A stretch of DNA of 16,098 nt from JAHDNZ01 sp036721855 (GTDB lineage Bacteria > Bacillota > DTU065), in NCBI GenBank assembly GCA_036721855.1, contig DAIMKF010000039.1, forward strand, positions 1-16,098, given 5' to 3'. Position 1 is the stretch's first letter; the number at the start of each line of letters is the position of its first letter. Below, piece after piece: positions 1 through 7,246 of this stretch. The position numbers and the translations under genes are program-made. The notes beneath the pieces are model-generated. The model had not been told where the DNA came from. It was given only the letters and a program-made list of their open reading frames with translations, and ran no database searches.

Positions 1-50
1 AGGTGACATTTTATCAGAATAAGTTCAACATGACATTATCATAGAATAAC
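1..50. repeat. Two imperfect direct repeats, possible IS21-type transposon end
   Basis: Two related units, about 3-22 and 30-49, share the pattern TGACATT..ATCA..GAATAA with a 27-base period. Multiple short terminal repeats of this GTGACATTnT type are what I recall at the ends of IS21-family (IstA/IstB) elements, so the body of such an element may lie left of the window. No transposase sequence is present here, and the exact tip of the element cannot be fixed. The alternative is a pair of regulator-binding sites just upstream of the rpmB promoter. Confidence 0.4.
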
Positions 51-71
51 TACAAAAAACTGCTAAAAAAC

Positions 72-100
72 TTGCCAAATATTAACCCAAATGCTATAAT
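72..100 (+). promoter_or_regulatory. Sigma-A promoter of rpmB
   Basis: TTGCCA (72-77) is followed after exactly 17 bases by a perfect TATAAT (95-100). A TG dinucleotide at 92-93 gives an extended -10. Transcription would start near 106-107, leaving a short leader of about 30 bases with the Shine-Dalgarno AAAGGAGGTGG just before the start codon. This is the best promoter match in the window and fits a highly expressed ribosomal protein gene. Confidence 0.8.
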
Positions 101-135
101 TGCAATTGTGCATTGAACTAAAGGAGGTGGCGTAG

Positions 136-327
136 ATGGGCAGACAGTGTGCTATATGTGGTAAAAGTACTGCTTTCGGAAATCAGATTAGCCACTCTCA
201 TCGAGTTTCTTCTCGCCGTTGGAAGCCAAACCTTCAAAGGATGCGTATTATCCTTGATGGTCGCAAACAAAGAGCATATGTTTGTACAAAATGTTTAAAA
301 AGTCGCAAAGTTGAACGCGCCATCTAG
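136..327 (+). CDS. rpmB: 50S ribosomal protein bL28
   Basis: This is a structural protein of the large ribosomal subunit. The 63-residue product has the usual bL28 length and is strongly basic. It begins MGRQCAICGK, the normal bL28 N-terminus, and has the Cys pairs C5/C8 and C50/C53 of the zinc-binding (C+) form of the family. Many bacteria also encode, or use instead, a Cys-less form. The ATG is preceded by AAAGGAGGTGG at ideal spacing and by a strong promoter at 72-100. The gene is monocistronic: a strong terminator follows, and the next gene points toward it. Nothing suggests truncation, so the identification is secure. Confidence 0.96.
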   Translation: MGRQCAICGKSTAFGNQISHSHRVSSRRWKPNLQRMRIILDGRKQRAYVCTKCLKSRKVERAI

Positions 328-398
328 CTGTACACCTCAAGTGGCTGGCTTATGGCCAAATCTCTGAATGAAATTGAATCTGTTAATATTCTGAGTAT

Positions 399-438
399 AA
401 AAGAACTCCCTGCACTCGCAGGGAGTTCTTTTTATTTT
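399..438. terminator. Bidirectional terminator between rpmB and the oxidoreductase operon
   Basis: A perfect inverted repeat has arms at about 399-413 and 418-432 (AAAAGAACTCCCTGC and its complement) around the loop ACTC. It is T-rich on the right and A-rich on the left, so it can act in both directions. It ends rpmB transcription and also the leftward operon, whose last stop codon (432-434) touches its edge. Confidence 0.93.
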
Positions 439-1418
439 ATCTCATCAATTTTGACAGGCCGGTGGTCTTTGCCAGCTTTATAAGCTGCCAGTGCAACCTC
501 TAAAGTCTTTAAACCATCTTCACCGCTAACTTTGACCGGTGTATCGTTTTTACAGGCCTCAATAAAGTCTCTGACCAGAAAATAATCCATATCTCCACCC
601 CAGTATTCCCACTGGGCTTTTTTGATATCATTGTTATAGAGATCGTATTTCTGGGCAAAACCATCAAGTTCTAAAACACCTGCTGTACCAATAATGGTCA
701 TAGTAACATCGCCCCAGGTAGGATAAGCACTTGGACGATTCCAGCTAGTATCTAGAGTTGCAAAAACATTATTAGTAAGTTCCATAGTCAAAAGTCCACA
801 ATCTTCAGTGGGAATGTCGTGAATTAAGCGATCATATTCGGCATAGACCTCTTTAACTTCCAGTCCAAGCATCCAACGAATCAGATCAACTACATGCACA
901 GTATGATCGATTACAGCGCCTCCTCCGGCTAGTTCCTTTTCGACAAACCAACCTCCCGGCATACTACCATGGTTTGTCGCTTTAATGGCTAGTATTCGGC
1001 CTAACTGTCCAGAGTCGACAATCTTCTTTGCTTCAAGAACCGAAGGTAGATAACGAACCGGAAAAGCGATCTGTAGCTTAACATTATTTGCTTTGCAGAT
1101 CTCAATCATCTTGTATGCATCTTCAATATTAGTTGCAATTGGTTTTTCAACTAAAACATGTTTTTTAGCTTGAGCCGCAGCAACAGTATAGCGACAGTGA
1201 TCAGCATTAGTGGAGCAGACAATAACTGCTTCAATATCTGTACCAAGCATATCTTCAAGTGTCGTAAATTGCTTGACACCAAACTTCTCAGCCCATTTAT
1301 GAGCGCGATTTTGATCTTCATCATAGATGCCAGCAAATTCTACTTTGGGCATATTTATCAAAGCTGAAGCGTAACTTTCAGCATGAAGGTGAGCAAAACT
1401 AATCATGCCAACTTTCAT
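432..1418 (-). CDS. Gfo/Idh/MocA family oxidoreductase with atypical Rossmann motif
   Basis: A probable NAD(P)-dependent dehydrogenase acting on a sugar, inositol or similar polyol; the substrate is unknown. The 328-residue length is normal for the family. Family marks are V-E-K-P at 90-93, which carries the conserved Lys of the active site, and the C-terminal-domain signature G-G-A-V-I-D-H-T-V-H around 166-175. The nucleotide-binding turn is unusual: residues 3-12 read V-G-M-I-S-F-A-H-L-H in place of GxGxxG, so the dinucleotide may be bound differently. I chose the ATG at 1418 because AGGAGGTG lies 6 bases upstream. A longer in-frame GTG at 1427 falls inside that Shine-Dalgarno sequence. The gene begins 12 bases after the stop of a second, only distantly similar, Gfo/Idh/MocA gene, so the two are co-transcribed and may act on related compounds. 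Confidence 0.88.
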   Translation of the reverse strand: MKVGMISFAHLHAESYASALINMPKVEFAGIYDEDQNRAHKWAEKFGVKQFTTLEDMLGTDIEAVIVCSTNADHCRYTVAAAQAKKHVLVEKPIATNIEDAYKMIEICKANNVKLQIAFPVRYLPSVLEAKKIVDSGQLGRILAIKATNHGSMPGGWFVEKELAGGGAVIDHTVHVVDLIRWMLGLEVKEVYAEYDRLIHDIPTEDCGLLTMELTNNVFATLDTSWNRPSAYPTWGDVTMTIIGTAGVLELDGFAQKYDLYNNDIKKAQWEYWGGDMDYFLVRDFIEACKNDTPVKVSGEDGLKTLEVALAAYKAGKDHRPVKIDEIK

Positions 1419-1430
1419 TGCCGTCACCTC

Positions 1431-2432
1431 CTACAGATTAACTGGCTTACCAGTCTCTATGGATTCTAGAGCGGCAAGCGCAATCTTTAATGATTCATAA
1501 CCTTCATTGCCATCAATAATCTTACCATCTTTACCATCAAGAACATCAATAAAGTTTCTAATCTCAGTAGTGTATGGATTCTCTACCCAAGCACTAGCAG
1601 GTACGGGAACACCGGGTGTGCCATCTTTTTTATTAACTGTAAGGGTTATGGGGTTAGCTTTCCGACTATCATAGTCAATAAGACCTTTGGAACCTGCAAT
1701 TTCGAATCTAGTGTGGAATCCTCCGCTACTTACCCAGCTACCTTCAACATGGGCAATGGTTCCAGATTTAAATTTAATGCTCACAAGAGCATATTCTAGA
1801 CGATTATAATCGCGTCCCCTTGTACCTTTGGCAAAGACTCTTTCTGCCGGACCAAGTAACCATCTTAGAAAATCAAAATCGTGAATAATCATATCAAGAA
1901 CTAGGCCACCACTGAAGGCATAATTAGCATACCAATCTTGCCAAGCAGTTGGTAAGGGAAAGCCTCCTCTTGTGCAATGTACAACAGCAACATTGCCAAC
2001 CATGCCATTTTTTACTTGTTCATAAGCTCTAATGTATTCAGGGAAAAATCTTACTACATGACCAATTCCGAGCTTGACACCGGCTTTATCACAAGCAGCT
2101 TTCATTTCTTCAGCTTCTTGTAAAGTTCTAGCCATTGGTTTTTCACAAAAAACATGTTTCCCTGCTTGTGCCGCAGCAACTACAAAATCGCAATGTAAAT
2201 ATGTCGGCACACACACATCAACAACATCGATACTTGGATCAGCCATGATCTGACTGGTTGTTTTAATTGAAGCCCCTGTCTTTGCAGCAATAGATTGTGC
2301 TCTTTCATAAATCAGATCGCTAACCGCAACCACTTCGGCGTTTTCAAGCACTCGATAAGCCTCGGCATGAGCCGAACCCATGGTACCTGCACCGATTAAA
2401 CCTACTTTTAATCCTGGTTTCAAATACTTCAC
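1431..2432 (-). CDS. Gfo/Idh/MocA family oxidoreductase (myo-inositol 2-dehydrogenase-like)
   Basis: A cytoplasmic NAD(P)-dependent dehydrogenase of the glucose-fructose oxidoreductase / inositol dehydrogenase family, 333 residues. The N-terminal Rossmann fold has a canonical V-G-L-I-G-A-G-T-M-G at 10-19. C-E-K-P-M-A at 96-101 carries the catalytic-site Lys. The C-terminal domain has G-G-L-V-L-D-M-I-I-H at 175-184, where the Asp and His are the usual substrate or proton-relay residues. Substrate specificity cannot be read from the sequence. The start is uncertain: the GTG at 2432 directly abuts GGGGG with no spacer, while a TTG three codons downstream (first base 2423) lies 6 bases after GGGGGTG, a better Shine-Dalgarno arrangement. 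The gene follows pncC by 18 bases and precedes the second oxidoreductase by 12, so all three form one operon. Confidence 0.9.
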   Translation of the reverse strand: MKYLKPGLKVGLIGAGTMGSAHAEAYRVLENAEVVAVSDLIYERAQSIAAKTGASIKTTSQIMADPSIDVVDVCVPTYLHCDFVVAAAQAGKHVFCEKPMARTLQEAEEMKAACDKAGVKLGIGHVVRFFPEYIRAYEQVKNGMVGNVAVVHCTRGGFPLPTAWQDWYANYAFSGGLVLDMIIHDFDFLRWLLGPAERVFAKGTRGRDYNRLEYALVSIKFKSGTIAHVEGSWVSSGGFHTRFEIAGSKGLIDYDSRKANPITLTVNKKDGTPGVPVPASAWVENPYTTEIRNFIDVLDGKDGKIIDGNEGYESLKIALAALESIETGKPVNL

Positions 2433-2450
2433 CCCCAGATTACTTGAGCC

Positions 2451-2960
2451 TTACTTTAGTTCTGTAAATGTTAACTTTTTCCTGCCACTAAAATAATGAA
2501 CTAGCATCTCTAGTGCTTTTTTAACAGCTTGGTTTTTTATCTGTAACCTATCACCTGAAAAACGAAAAACCTCACAACTAAACATATCTTTGGTGCCTAC
2601 GGCGATATAGACAAGTCCTAGTGGTTTTTTAGACGTTGCACCAGTCGGTCCGGCTATTCCTGTGGTAGCAACACCCCAGTTAGCACCGGTCTGATGTAAA
2701 ATTCCCTTTAGCATTTCTGTTGCGCATTGATCACTAACTGCTCCGTAATTTTTAATAGTTTCACTATCCACACCGAGAAGATTAATTTTAACGTCATTGG
2801 CATAGGCACAGATACCACCAAGAAAATACTTAGAAATACCTGGAATATTGGTTATACGGGAACTAATTTCACCACCAGTTAAAGATTCAGCTACTGCAAG
2901 TGTTTCTCCGGTTTTAACCAAGTAATTATAGATCTCTTTTTCTGGTTCTAATTTACTCAT
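2451..2960 (-). CDS. pncC: Nicotinamide-nucleotide amidohydrolase (stand-alone CinA C-terminal domain)
   Basis: PncC deamidates nicotinamide mononucleotide to nicotinic acid mononucleotide, recycling NMN (released, for instance, by NAD-dependent DNA ligase) back to NAD. The 169-residue protein is only the CinA C-terminal domain and lacks the N-terminal molybdopterin-binding-like domain of full CinA. Family motifs are A-E-S-L-T-G-G at 24-30, which includes the active-site Ser region, G-A-V-S at 73-76, and T-T-G-I-A-G-P-T-G at 99-107. AGAAGGTG precedes the ATG at good spacing. It lies 44 bases downstream of ldh, with a hairpin between them, and directly upstream of two dinucleotide-dependent oxidoreductases. 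A pyridine-nucleotide theme is possible but is inference. The domain identity is secure; the exact activity is inferred from the family. Confidence 0.92.
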   Translation of the reverse strand: MSKLEPEKEIYNYLVKTGETLAVAESLTGGEISSRITNIPGISKYFLGGICAYANDVKINLLGVDSETIKNYGAVSDQCATEMLKGILHQTGANWGVATTGIAGPTGATSKKPLGLVYIAVGTKDMFSCEVFRFSGDRLQIKNQAVKKALEMLVHYFSGRKKLTFTELK

Positions 2961-2987
2961 TTTAGCACCTTCTTTACCACTCTAAAG

Positions 2988-3005
2988 AGGCCGGATACCC
3001 GGCCT
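2988..3005 (-). terminator. Hairpin after ldh, weak terminator or attenuator
   Basis: AGGCCGG and CCGGCCT (2988-2994 and 2999-3005) form a 7-bp G+C-rich stem around a four-base loop. The stem begins within the ldh stop codon. On the minus strand only a short T tract (CTTTAG) follows, so termination is probably partial and some transcripts may read on into pncC. Confidence 0.55.
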
Positions 3006-3961
3006 TAATATCCTACAGATTTTTGCACCTCATTTAAAACTAAGGCCGATTCACGGAGCTTTGTCAGTTCATTATCGCTTAGTTCTAATTCAACTACCCT
3101 TTCAACACCATTTCTCCCAACTACAGCCGGTACGCCTAGGCAAACATCACTTATACCATTATACTCATTTAACAAGGTTGAAACTGTAAGTACAGATTTT
3201 TGATCCATCAAAACTGCTTCAATGATTCTTTTTAGACCCCAACCAATGGCATAATAAGTCGCACCTTTGCGTTCAATGATCTCGTAGGCAGCATTTTTTA
3301 CCTGTTCGAAGATGCTTTGTAACTTAGCTTTGCATATATCCGGTGAGTGCTTATGACAAAATCTATTAATGGGTACCCCACCGACTGTCGCCTTGGACCA
3401 AACCGGTAATTCACTGTCACCATGCTCGCCGATAATATAAGCATGTACACTTCTTGGGTCAACCTCTAAATGCTCTCCTAAAAGATATCTAAACCTGGCC
3501 GTGTCTAAAAGGGTACCCGAACCAAAAACCCGCTTTGCAGGAAAACCTGTTTCCTTGATAGCTACATAGGTAAGAATATCCACCGGATTAGCTGCCATTA
3601 CTATTATAGCATTGTTAGTATTTTTTACAATTTCCGCGCAGATGGATTTGGTTATAGCAGCATTTTTTAACCCAAGGTCAAGACGGGTTTCTCCAGGTTT
3701 TTGATTAGCGCCTGCGGTAATAACAATAACATCGGCTGCAGCCGTATCTGAATAATCACCGGCCCAGACTTTAACCGGGTTGACAAATTCAATACCATGG
3801 TTAATATCCATGGCTTCGCCTTCTGCTTTTTTTCTATTTAGGTCAATTAAGACGATTTCAGAAACTAGACCTGTCTGAGTTAGAGCATAAGCAAAACTAG
3901 CACCAACAAAACCTGTCCCTATAATAGCCACCCTTGATGGTTTTGCCGCAATTTTTGTCAT
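3005..3961 (-). CDS. ldh: L-lactate dehydrogenase (FBP-regulated type)
   Basis: It reduces pyruvate to L-lactate and regenerates NAD+ in fermentation. The 318 residues match the family length. The NAD site is G15-T-G-F-V-G20, with Asp40 at the end of beta-2 selecting NAD over NADP. Gln87, in A-N-Q-K-P-G-E-T-R, marks lactate rather than malate dehydrogenase, where an Arg is found. Arg93, Asn125, Arg156 (the pyruvate carboxylate ligand, Arg171 in standard numbering) and the catalytic His180 in G-E-H-G-D-S are all present. Arg158 and His173 correspond to standard Arg173 and His188, the fructose-1,6-bisphosphate ligands of allosteric bacterial enzymes, so FBP activation is likely. GGAGGTGATAAT precedes the ATG. 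The gene is divergent from the GHL10 gene and is the first gene of the leftward group. I see no convincing Rex operator upstream. Confidence 0.96.
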   Translation of the reverse strand: MTKIAAKPSRVAIIGTGFVGASFAYALTQTGLVSEIVLIDLNRKKAEGEAMDINHGIEFVNPVKVWAGDYSDTAAADVIVITAGANQKPGETRLDLGLKNAAITKSICAEIVKNTNNAIIVMAANPVDILTYVAIKETGFPAKRVFGSGTLLDTARFRYLLGEHLEVDPRSVHAYIIGEHGDSELPVWSKATVGGVPINRFCHKHSPDICKAKLQSIFEQVKNAAYEIIERKGATYYAIGWGLKRIIEAVLMDQKSVLTVSTLLNEYNGISDVCLGVPAVVGRNGVERVVELELSDNELTKLRESALVLNEVQKSVGY

Positions 3962-4111
3962 ATTATCACCTCCAGCTTACTACCAGATACCACTATTAAC
4001 TCTTCTTTAACCTATTCTTTCTCAAAAAAAACAAATTAGGCACATCAGCAGGTAATTAACTTCTCAAAGTAGAAAAAGAAACATTAAATACTAACTGAAA
4101 GGGGCTTTTTT
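3962..4111. promoter_or_regulatory. Divergent intergenic region between ldh and the GHL10 gene
   Basis: These 150 A-rich bases must hold the promoters of both the leftward ldh and the rightward hydrolase-like gene. I find no clear -35/-10 pair on either strand and no recognisable dyad. The only firm signals are the two ribosome binding sites: GGAGGTG on the minus strand near 3966-3973, and AAAGGGG on the plus strand near 4098-4104. Confidence 0.5.
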
Positions 4112-6436
4112 ATGAAAAGAATTATCAGCATAGTGCTGCTTTTAAGTTTATTGGCCTTTTCTATTTCTGCTTACGAAGATTTTCGTTATGGCGTAGCTGT
4201 GCTTGGCCAATTACCTGAAGGCTCTAATGCCGATGCCGCGCTATATGCTAATTTAGCAAAAGAAGTTACCAAACTAATTGATTACGAACTTATTTCTGTT
4301 GATAATATTGATGGAGAAACTTTAACACTGGAGGCATTAGATGGTTATAAAGTCCTTGTACTTCCTTCTTTAGAGGCAATAAATGATAGTTTGCTGGCAA
4401 CCATTAAAACCTTTGTTGATGATGGTGGCAAGCTCCTTATCAGTGCTGATAAAAAAACCGTCGACCTCCCCAGTGAATTTTTTGAACTTGCTGGTTTTAC
4501 TTTTACTGGTAACGGAGGGAATTTAATTAAGTTTACTCCTAAAAATGGTTTGTGGGAAAGTGACAAAACCATTCCTCTTAATTCATCCTTAGCTCTTTTA
4601 CCCACTACTAAAGGGAACGAATTAGCTTACTTTGTGGACCAAAACAATGAGAAGTCCGGTTCCGCAATTATTTCATCTGCTGAGGCGATAGTTTTTTCAG
4701 GTGTAATATTTAATAATCTTAAAGATAACCAGCCTTTAATAGACTTGGTTATAGAAGCAATCTATAAGCTTGGTGACGAGAGAATTTTATCTGGTTTTTC
4801 TCCTTTAGGCTCCGATGAATGGCGTCCCATAGTCCAAAGTACTAAATCCAATGTTCGCCGAGCAAGAAATTCTCTAAGAACAGCAGAAAAGCAGTTTAGC
4901 CCTCCTAGCGAGGATATCCTTGCCAAGTATGCCCAGGCTGATAAAGCAAGAGAATTAATGGAGCTAGCTTATAATAGTGGGAATTTGCTGAGAATATCAC
5001 CTTATTTTAAAGTTGCGGATAATTTAGCTAAGGAGGTCATAGCTATGACCCAATCGGTACGTTTATATGAAGCAAGAGCTGTTTGGATGGATCGTTCAAC
5101 AATTACTCGCGCAGGCAGCCCTAATGTTTTAAGAGATATTATCCGTCAATTCCATGAAGCCGGTTTTAATATGATGCTTCCTGAAGTTGTCTATCAAGGT
5201 AGAACTCTTTTCCCTTCAAAATTTGATATTCAAGATGTTACATTTTCTTCCTGGAGCGAAGATCCCTTTAAGGTTATCGTCGAGGAAGCAAAAAAATATG
5301 GTATGGAAATACACCCTTGGTGCTGGGTCTTTTGCGCAGGGTATGGCCACAAATTTGGGCCAATCTTAGAACAGCACCCCGAATGGGCTGAAGAAGATGA
5401 AGCAGGCGGGGTCTTTTCCAACTGGCAGTATGGCACAGCCTGGTTAAATGCCTCAATGCCAGAACCTAGACAATTCCTCAAGGAGCTCTTCCTAGAAATT
5501 GTTAATAACTATGATGTAGATGGGTTGCATCTGGATTATATTCGTTATAACGAAGATAACATTGGCCATTTTGGTCTCTCTAAGTACAGTCGCAATGTTT
5601 TCCAAAATAAATATGGCTTCGATCCAAAGACTGTTAGAATCGGTAGTAGCGAGTGGAATATCTTTGACCAATGGCGTGAAGATAATGTAACCTCATTTGT
5701 AAAAGAAATGACCCAAGCTGTAAAAGAAATTAAACCTGACTTAAAGATCTCTGCAGCTGTTGGTCCAGATCCAAGCCATAGTCGCAAAAATATTTTGCAA
5801 AACTGGAAAAACTGGGCTGATAATAAGATGTTAGACTTTATCCTTACCATGGCCTATACCAGTAATAACTCTGAACTTAAAGATAAAACTATAGCTGGAC
5901 TAACTGTTACCGAAAATAAAATCTGGGTTTACCCTGGTTTAGGTGTTTATGTAAACACAAGTGAAAATAATATGTCTCAGGTTCAATTAACACGTAATTT
6001 AGGTGCTACCGGAGTAGCTATGTTCTCAACCATTCACCTGTTAAACGATGCTGTTAAACTAGATGATCTAAAAGCAGGCGCCTTTAAAGAACCTGCTGTT
6101 ATTCCACACTCTGAACCCTTTAAAGCTTTAAGAGGATTAATTGAAGAAGCAGCTGCTACCCACATACGTGCAGACAGAATGGAAATTGCCAATAAATTGG
6201 AATCTCTAGCTGTTACCATCCCCCAAAAGCCTGATAATCCTGTGGCTTTAATGGAAGAAATTGCTTTGGTGTTAAATAATTATTTAGAATCTCTCAAACA
6301 ACAAAGAAACGAACGGACACTCAATTCTCTTGAGTACGAAGCTCTAAGCGGTGCTTTGCTATCTGCTTGGCGTATTACACAGATCTATATCTACCAAAAT
6401 ACCGACCGCCCGTTTATTCTACCTGAACCACGTTAA
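4112..6436 (+). CDS. Exported GHL10 (DUF187) glycoside-hydrolase-like protein
   Basis: A large secreted protein of 774 residues that probably acts on cell-wall or environmental polysaccharide. A Sec signal peptide (M-K-R-I, hydrophobic core, S-I-S-A) is cleaved near residue 20. Residues about 21-215 resemble the glutamine-amidotransferase-like (Rossmann, non-catalytic) domain placed beside some glycosidases; D-G-Y-K-V-L-V-L-P-S near 77-86 and D-D-G-G-K-L-L-I near 103-110 are typical strands. From about 316 (E-A-R-A-V-W-M-D) to about 620 runs the TIM-barrel glycosyl-hydrolase-like 10 domain, with G-M-E-I-H-P-W-C-W-V and V-D-G-L-H-L-D-Y-I-R-Y. The acidic residues of the latter are candidate active-site residues. 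A helical tail of about 110 residues, with no cell-wall anchor, follows. The gene has its own terminator. The family's substrate is poorly defined, so I assign no reaction. Confidence 0.82.
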   Translation: MKRIISIVLLLSLLAFSISAYEDFRYGVAVLGQLPEGSNADAALYANLAKEVTKLIDYELISVDNIDGETLTLEALDGYKVLVLPSLEAINDSLLATIKTFVDDGGKLLISADKKTVDLPSEFFELAGFTFTGNGGNLIKFTPKNGLWESDKTIPLNSSLALLPTTKGNELAYFVDQNNEKSGSAIISSAEAIVFSGVIFNNLKDNQPLIDLVIEAIYKLGDERILSGFSPLGSDEWRPIVQSTKSNVRRARNSLRTAEKQFSPPSEDILAKYAQADKARELMELAYNSGNLLRISPYFKVADNLAKEVIAMTQSVRLYEARAVWMDRSTITRAGSPNVLRDIIRQFHEAGFNMMLPEVVYQGRTLFPSKFDIQDVTFSSWSEDPFKVIVEEAKKYGMEIHPWCWVFCAGYGHKFGPILEQHPEWAEEDEAGGVFSNWQYGTAWLNASMPEPRQFLKELFLEIVNNYDVDGLHLDYIRYNEDNIGHFGLSKYSRNVFQNKYGFDPKTVRIGSSEWNIFDQWREDNVTSFVKEMTQAVKEIKPDLKISAAVGPDPSHSRKNILQNWKNWADNKMLDFILTMAYTSNNSELKDKTIAGLTVTENKIWVYPGLGVYVNTSENNMSQVQLTRNLGATGVAMFSTIHLLNDAVKLDDLKAGAFKEPAVIPHSEPFKALRGLIEEAAATHIRADRMEIANKLESLAVTIPQKPDNPVALMEEIALVLNNYLESLKQQRNERTLNSLEYEALSGALLSAWRITQIYIYQNTDRPFILPEPR

Positions 6437-6441
6437 TAGCC

Positions 6442-6478
6442 AAAAACGCAGCTGTATTATATTACAGCTGCGTTTTTT
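6442..6478 (+). terminator. Intrinsic terminator after the GHL10 gene
   Basis: A perfect 15-bp stem (6442-6456 with 6463-6477; core CGCAGCTGTA) with a six-base loop ends in a run of six T, 16 bases or fewer after... the stop codon at 6434-6436. The arms are A-rich on the left and T-rich on the right, a textbook rho-independent terminator. Confidence 0.93.
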
Positions 6479-6553
6479 AATTATTTGCCATTATCTGCCA
6501 TTACTAGTAAATTAAACCTGATATCGGCTATAGTAAACTTGGAGGTGGTCGGT

Positions 6554-7213
6554 TTGGCTTGGGCAATGCTGATTTTAATAGCTGTTTTAGGAGGTTGTTT
6601 TAACGTTGGAGTTGATAAACCAGTCATGGAAAAACCTCTTAGGGTTGGTTTTTGGGTGGAAAATAACAGAAGCTTTATTGAACTTCCTCCTTCTATGTAT
6701 AGGTTTCGAAGTAAAGGTTCAAATATTATAGTTGAAGCCAAAGGATGTTTATCCTATCAAGGTAAAAGCTCTAGTGTTATAGCCTTACAACCGGAGTCTG
6801 AATTTTGGTTGGCAGCACTTATTTGGGCTGAATCCCGCGGTGAAATTTTAGCCGGACAAGCTGCAGTTGGACAAGTTGTGCTTAACAGAGTAAAAGATCC
6901 TCGCTTTAACAATTCAATTGTCGGTGTTATTTTTGAATCTACCAAATCAGCTTCAGGCAAAACCATCTGGCAATTTTCGTGTGTTTTAGATAACCAAATC
7001 TTCCAGGCTTGGCAAGCTCTAGATTTTAATAATTACCTAGTATTAGCCAAAAGTCTGTTAGCAGGTACTATGCTCGATAAAAATCTTAACACAGCTTTGG
7101 GTTTTTTTAATCCCGTTAAAGTTCAAGCCACTGACCCAAATAAAAATAATTGGGTTTGGAAACAGCCTGTATTAAAGCAGATTGGCAACCATGTTTTTTT
7201 TACGATTCCTTAA
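6554..7213 (+). CDS. SleB/CwlJ-type cell-wall hydrolase, probable lipoprotein
   Basis: A member of the cell-wall hydrolase family (Hydrolase_2) that includes the spore cortex-lytic enzymes SleB and CwlJ. These cut spore cortex peptidoglycan during germination, but non-spore relatives also exist. The domain spans about residues 83-195, with the signature W-A-E-S-R-G-E, whose first Glu is the expected catalytic residue (about Glu93), then G-Q-A-A-V-G-Q-V-V-L-N-R-V and Q-F-S-C-V. I chose the TTG at 6554 because GGAGGTGG lies at ideal spacing just upstream. The longer open frame from 6485 has no ribosome binding site and begins in the terminator tail. With this start, a short hydrophobic stretch ends in L-G-G-C (Cys15), a plausible lipobox, although the n-region has no positive charge. 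The region between about 20 and 80 is unassigned. Confidence 0.83.
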   Translation: MAWAMLILIAVLGGCFNVGVDKPVMEKPLRVGFWVENNRSFIELPPSMYRFRSKGSNIIVEAKGCLSYQGKSSSVIALQPESEFWLAALIWAESRGEILAGQAAVGQVVLNRVKDPRFNNSIVGVIFESTKSASGKTIWQFSCVLDNQIFQAWQALDFNNYLVLAKSLLAGTMLDKNLNTALGFFNPVKVQATDPNKNNWVWKQPVLKQIGNHVFFTIP

Positions 7214-7246
7214 AATAGAGGGGTTTTTACCCCCTCTATTTGTTTT
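7213..7246. terminator. Bidirectional terminator between convergent genes
   Basis: AAATAGAGGGG (7213-7223) pairs perfectly with 7231-7241 around the loop TTTTTAC, followed by GTTTTT. The A-rich left flank lets it act leftward too. It serves both the wall hydrolase gene, whose stop codon it abuts, and the secreted-protein gene arriving from the right, whose stop codon (7236-7238) lies inside the stem. Confidence 0.9.

Noticed and set aside
1419..1427. Longer GTG start (three extra codons) for the first oxidoreductase
   Set aside because: The GTG is part of the AGGAGGTG ribosome binding site of the ATG at 1418, so it cannot be the start while that site is used.
3962..4111. Rex (redox repressor) operator upstream of ldh
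   Set aside because: I searched for a TTGTGA...TCACAA-like dyad and found none; only A/T runs are present.
5230..5850. Minus-strand open frames inside the GHL10 gene
   Set aside because: They are shadows of the coding strand with no ribosome binding sites and no plausible protein sequence.
6485..6553. Longer start for the wall hydrolase at TTG 6485
   Set aside because: There is no ribosome binding site, it lies only a few bases beyond the previous gene's terminator, and a GGAGGTGG at 6541 points to the TTG at 6554.
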